Positions 60,490 to 64,000 of a stretch of DNA of 64,000 nt are shown here, in pieces. Position 1 is the stretch's first letter; each line of letters begins with the position of its first letter. A program made the translations under genes and the position numbers. This stretch comes from Beaufortia kweichowensis. Taxonomy: Eukaryota; Chordata; Actinopteri; Cypriniformes; Gastromyzontidae. The notes below the pieces were generated by a model that did not search any database, was not told the origin of the DNA, and saw nothing but the letters and a program-made list of their open reading frames with translations. Location of the stretch: the NCBI GenBank assembly GCA_019155185.1, contig CM032817.1, positions 7,956,034-8,020,033 of the forward strand, given 5' to 3'.

Positions 60490-62014
60490 GTAAGTAAGCA
60501 TGCGTGATTTAATGTTTTCTGTTAGCGTTCGTCTACGCAGATGCTGACTTTGGCGTCTGTCCCAAACACGAGAGCAGGTGGTTTTAGATCAAATAAAGTG
60601 TAAAATCACAGCATGCAGTTTTGATCTTTCGTCTACACTAACGAGGAAGTGTCGATTAAAATCGAGGAGAGATCTTCATCGCGTTTTGCGGAAAGCGTAA
60701 TGACGCCAGGCCAAAGTCCGGGAGGAAAAAATGCTACGTTAAATGCGCGTTGTCTGTTTCGATACTATCAGTCAGACGTCATTGCATTCACAAATACATG
60801 CATTTTAACTACTTAAATTCTCCGTTTAGTAGCATCACTTAGTAAATAAAATCAAGCATCTGTGGCTTTACACCTATTGATGTTTAGCAGAGAAAACCGC
60901 AACTAGACCGAATGTGAAAAGCGGTTAAAATAGACCAAAGACATGTTTGCTGCAAATGTCTGTTAACTTTAAAAGTCACTTTCTTTTAACCTGAAAGATA
61001 TACTACCTGACGCTATCTGATACTGTTTATTTATTTATTTATTGAACTGACAACACATATACGTTTGTTGTTGTTTTCATCTTTAAACTATTTTAAATTC
61101 AAACATGCAAACTAATAATATTTACTTTCTCACAAGTAGGTCAGTATTCCTAAACGAAAAAACTAATGTTTTCTCAGTGTTTCTCAGTGAAACACGTCTT
61201 TGAATACTTGTGGTAACCCATAACAACACAACTGGGTCTCAAAACAACCAATGGCCTTTAGATACTTTCTCTTTTATCTCTTTCTCTTTGGATACTTTCT
61301 CTTTCATTTACTTTATTACCTTACACAATAAGGTAACTAATAGATGCAAATGCAGTTTCAAATCTAGAATACTTATTTCTGTATTGAAGCCCATGACAAA
61401 CAAACATCAATGATTTTTATTTACTGCTGGATAATTCTCTACAAAGAAGCACTCTCCGTGATTACTTGTGACACAGCGAGGGCTTTCTCCGTACATTTAC
61501 AACACACAAATCAATAATCCCCCAGTCTTTCTGAACAACACGATGGGTCTTACTGTGCAATGATAAGCTAGACTATAAAATCCATTGTAGCAAGATTTTT
61601 TTAAACAATGAAACAATGTGTTTTGGAAGGAAATGTGTCAGTCAACATGAGCTTTAAAAAGCAGTTGTGTGTTGGTTGCAGTGTGTAGTATTGTGTGTTT
61701 TGCTCTGTTTTCAACCATTTCAAGCCAAACACCTTCATTTTAATGGCCGTTCATGGCTGCTGTTTTGACACGCGACGCCTCCGCAGCACGCTGGGCCTTG
61801 TGACAGAGTATGACGGTTCTCTGCGGCATAAACTCATGGACCACAGCTTTTAATTATAATGCCACTGAAAAAGTTTTACTGCCATCTTTTCAACAGTACG
61901 TTTATGCCCGATCTAGACCTCTTTTCATTTTGCTGTGTACTATAAATACACAAAAGAGATGTTTAGATATTGTAGGAGAACTTTGTTTCATTTTTGTCTC
62001 TTTTTATATCGCAG
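60490..62014 (+). other. presumed tspan11 intron 1
   Basis: No supported coding sequence. It includes low-complexity TTTCTCTTT text near 61265-61310 and ends in the acceptor TATATCGCAG at 62005-62014. Confidence 0.4.
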
Positions 62015-62019
62015 GAGAG

Positions 62020-64000
62020 ATGGTCAAAATGTATAAAGATGAACAGGGCGACTGGATAACAGTCTGTCTCAAGTACCTCCTCTTTGTTTTCAACTTCTTG
62101 TTCTGGGTGAGTCTGAATTCCACAAACTTACACTCCTGTGAATAACTTTTATTGTTATACTACATGCGAAATGAGTTCAGTTTAACACATAATCAACCTT
62201 TTCTTTGAAGTGTACGTCATTAATATATGTTCCCACAAAATAACAGCGAACAATGACTTAAATAATGGTTATCAAATAACTTCTCCAAGCTCTTTCTCAA
62301 ATATGATGCATGAAGCAATAGTGTTTAGACATAATTATCATATTTTGCTTAAGACAACAATCTGAAATATCACAGATGATATGAGAGACAGTTGACAACA
62401 GGATAAAAGCAACAGTAAACTGACAAAGTGTGCCCGCAAGTGAGAAAGTGATTTAGCTTCATTTATAATTTAGATCTGCATTTGTACATTTAGCAGGATC
62501 ATCTATCTATAGCAAATTCCTGTGCATTTGAAGTAAATTTGATCAGTTTATGCATTCTCTGGGAATCCAGCTCATGATCTGGGAATTTTCTACTAGTTAA
62601 GCTACAAAAACATCTCCTCCATCTCCACACTTATATTTTTCTTTCCACCTACCCAAGTCTCCGATCAACAAGTACAGCACCCTCTAGAGTTGAAATTACT
62701 GCTCTGCTGTAATATCAGACAGATGGGTTTTCATATGTTTTAGGGCCAAGCCCAGCAGAGAGAAGTTCAGGAAATGAGTCAAGAACCGCACCTTCTACCA
62801 GAATGCAGAATTATCTTTGTTTCTTCATTCCTTTATAGCAAAACCTCTGAAATATACACTCTCAGGACACAATTTGTGCCAATTTCTGCAACAGTGTTTC
62901 AACACACTCCAAGTCACTTTGGCCATGTCATGTTTCACCGAGCCTCATCCCTGATACTGTGATATTCTGAGATATTTTAAGTAGATCTAATATATATCAC
63001 CGCCTGTTTCTCTCTCTCAGATGGGCGGCGGGGTGGTGATGGGTGTCGGGATCTGGACGCTGGTTGATAAAGGTGAATACCTGAGTCTTCTGGCGTCCAG
63101 CACATTCGCTGTGTCCGCCTACATTCTGATCCTGGCAGGAGGGCTGGTGATGGTCACCGGTTTTTTGGGGTGCTGTGCTGTCATACGAGAGCAGAGGAGC
63201 TGTTTGTCCACGGTACGTCCACATTGTGTGTTTATGTATGTGTGTGTTTGTGTGCGTGTGTGTGTGCAGCAGTGCTATTTATAGTCCTCCTTCACTCACT
63301 TGTATGTTTTTACGGAGGAACGTCTCCTCTGTAGGAATGAATAAAGAGGATGCATTCTGGTTTGTGTCTTTTACTCGAGGTGATCTGAATGCATCGCCAG
63401 GGTTAGTGGGCATTTGATTAAAGGGGCAAAAGATATATGCATAAAAACACACACACAGACAACAGCTGTTGTAAGGTTAACAGCTGTTCAATGGGCTGCA
63501 GTGTTTAAATAACCTTGAACATGTTCAAATAATGCAATTCAGATGTGTCAGCACTCATGTAGGTGTTTATATGAATAACATTGCACTTCCTGTTCTTTCT
63601 TTTGCCCATTAGAGGTTATACACTGTGTAGATGAATGTTCATGTGTGTACATATTAAGCGTGTGTGTTTGTTTCCTCTCATTTTTTCATGTCTTGAACAC
63701 CTACGTTAATAGACAGTTCCTGTGTTGTGGCATCTCTTGAGTCTGTGGTTTATTTATATTTATATAATTTAATGTGTTGTTTTGCGAATACATATTGTGG
63801 TTTTATATTTATTGCTGCTAATTAGTTCGAAGCTGAAAACAAGGATGTCTTTCTCAGAAAAAAAGCTTTGTTTATCGTATTTCAGTTATTCACGTTGCAA
63901 TTAACACATATCAGTGCTGATGAAAGTAAAGCTGTTAACAGAAAAATGTTTAGATCTTATATAACTCGGGTTATCAACCTTTTCTCTCCAGTAAATTGTG
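62020..64000 (+). CDS. tspan11: tspan11-like tetraspanin, first two coding exons (continues beyond window)
   Basis: Four-pass membrane organiser of the CD151/TSPAN11 group. Exon 62020-62106 codes for 29 residues (MVKMYKDEQGDW, then TM1 KYLLFVFNFLFW), and exon 63021-63212 for 64 more (GVGIWTL, YLSLLASSTFAVSAYILILA, VMVTGFLGCC, REQRSCLST). Both join in phase 0. The sequence LASSTFAxSAYILIxAG is closer to TSPAN11 than to CD151, and clearly unlike TSPAN9, which shares the chromosomal region in mammals. The large extracellular loop with its CCG motif and the last two TM segments lie to the right; nothing between 63213 and 64000 looks like the next exon. Divergent from prmt8. Confidence 0.85.

Noticed and set aside
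61810..62019. In-frame N-terminal extension of the tetraspanin
   Set aside because: The acceptor TATATCGCAG lies just before the ATG at 62020, and the shorter start fits tetraspanin length. The extension reads intron sequence.
62020..63212. TSPAN9 or CD151 as the tetraspanin
   Set aside because: TSPAN9 has a different N-terminus and TM2. CD151 is closer, but the N-terminus and LASSTFAxSAYILI fit TSPAN11 better.

Overview
The window is vertebrate nuclear DNA, most likely from a cyprinid-like teleost. It has compact multi-exon genes with GT-AG introns, an AT-rich background, CA/TA/GA microsatellites and a fish-type MITE. The single-copy genes are recognisable as mettl25, ccdc59, cracr2a, prmt8 and tspan11. 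I cannot name the species from sequence alone.

Layout. 1-2827 (-): mettl25, 3' end outside the window. 2828-3151: a short bidirectional promoter shared with ccdc59 (3152-4557, +). 4.9-40.7 kb: a tandem array of four minus-strand multi-SRCR receptor genes (CDS 4898-13874, 15943-21984, 24846-31788, 34742-40666), called SRCR-1 to SRCR-4 here. 44065-49976 (+): cracr2a, long EF-hand/coiled-coil/Rab form. 51266-57043 (-): prmt8. 60.3 kb to the right edge (+): 5' part of a tspan11-like tetraspanin.

The array is the notable part. Each gene has a signal peptide, 7 to 11 SRCR domains (one exon each), a short two-cysteine linker, a membrane-proximal SRCR, a Pro/Thr stalk plus transmembrane exon, and a tail built from many tiny exons. 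Every internal boundary is phase 1, so any internal exon can be skipped, duplicated or swapped without losing frame. The membrane-proximal block is nearly the same in all four genes, while the N-terminal block differs in number and type of domains. Most tail exons carry one tyrosine motif: first YEEL/YEEI, then GYED(L/V/A), then a series of YDDV-like motifs. This resembles the WC1/CD163 family, whose WC1 members also use YEEL and YDDV, and matches the pYDxV motif that nephrin uses to bind Nck. SRCR-2, SRCR-3 and SRCR-4 each carry informative lesions (a frameshift, paired cysteine loss, a damaged splice donor, an exon fusion).

Between and after the SRCR genes lie four decayed copies of the mettl25/ccdc59 promoter and parts of ccdc59. 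The duplicated unit therefore contained the edge of the neighbouring housekeeping locus as well as the receptor gene. All exon coordinates were derived by hand from reading frame, splice sites and comparison among paralogues; none was checked against transcripts.
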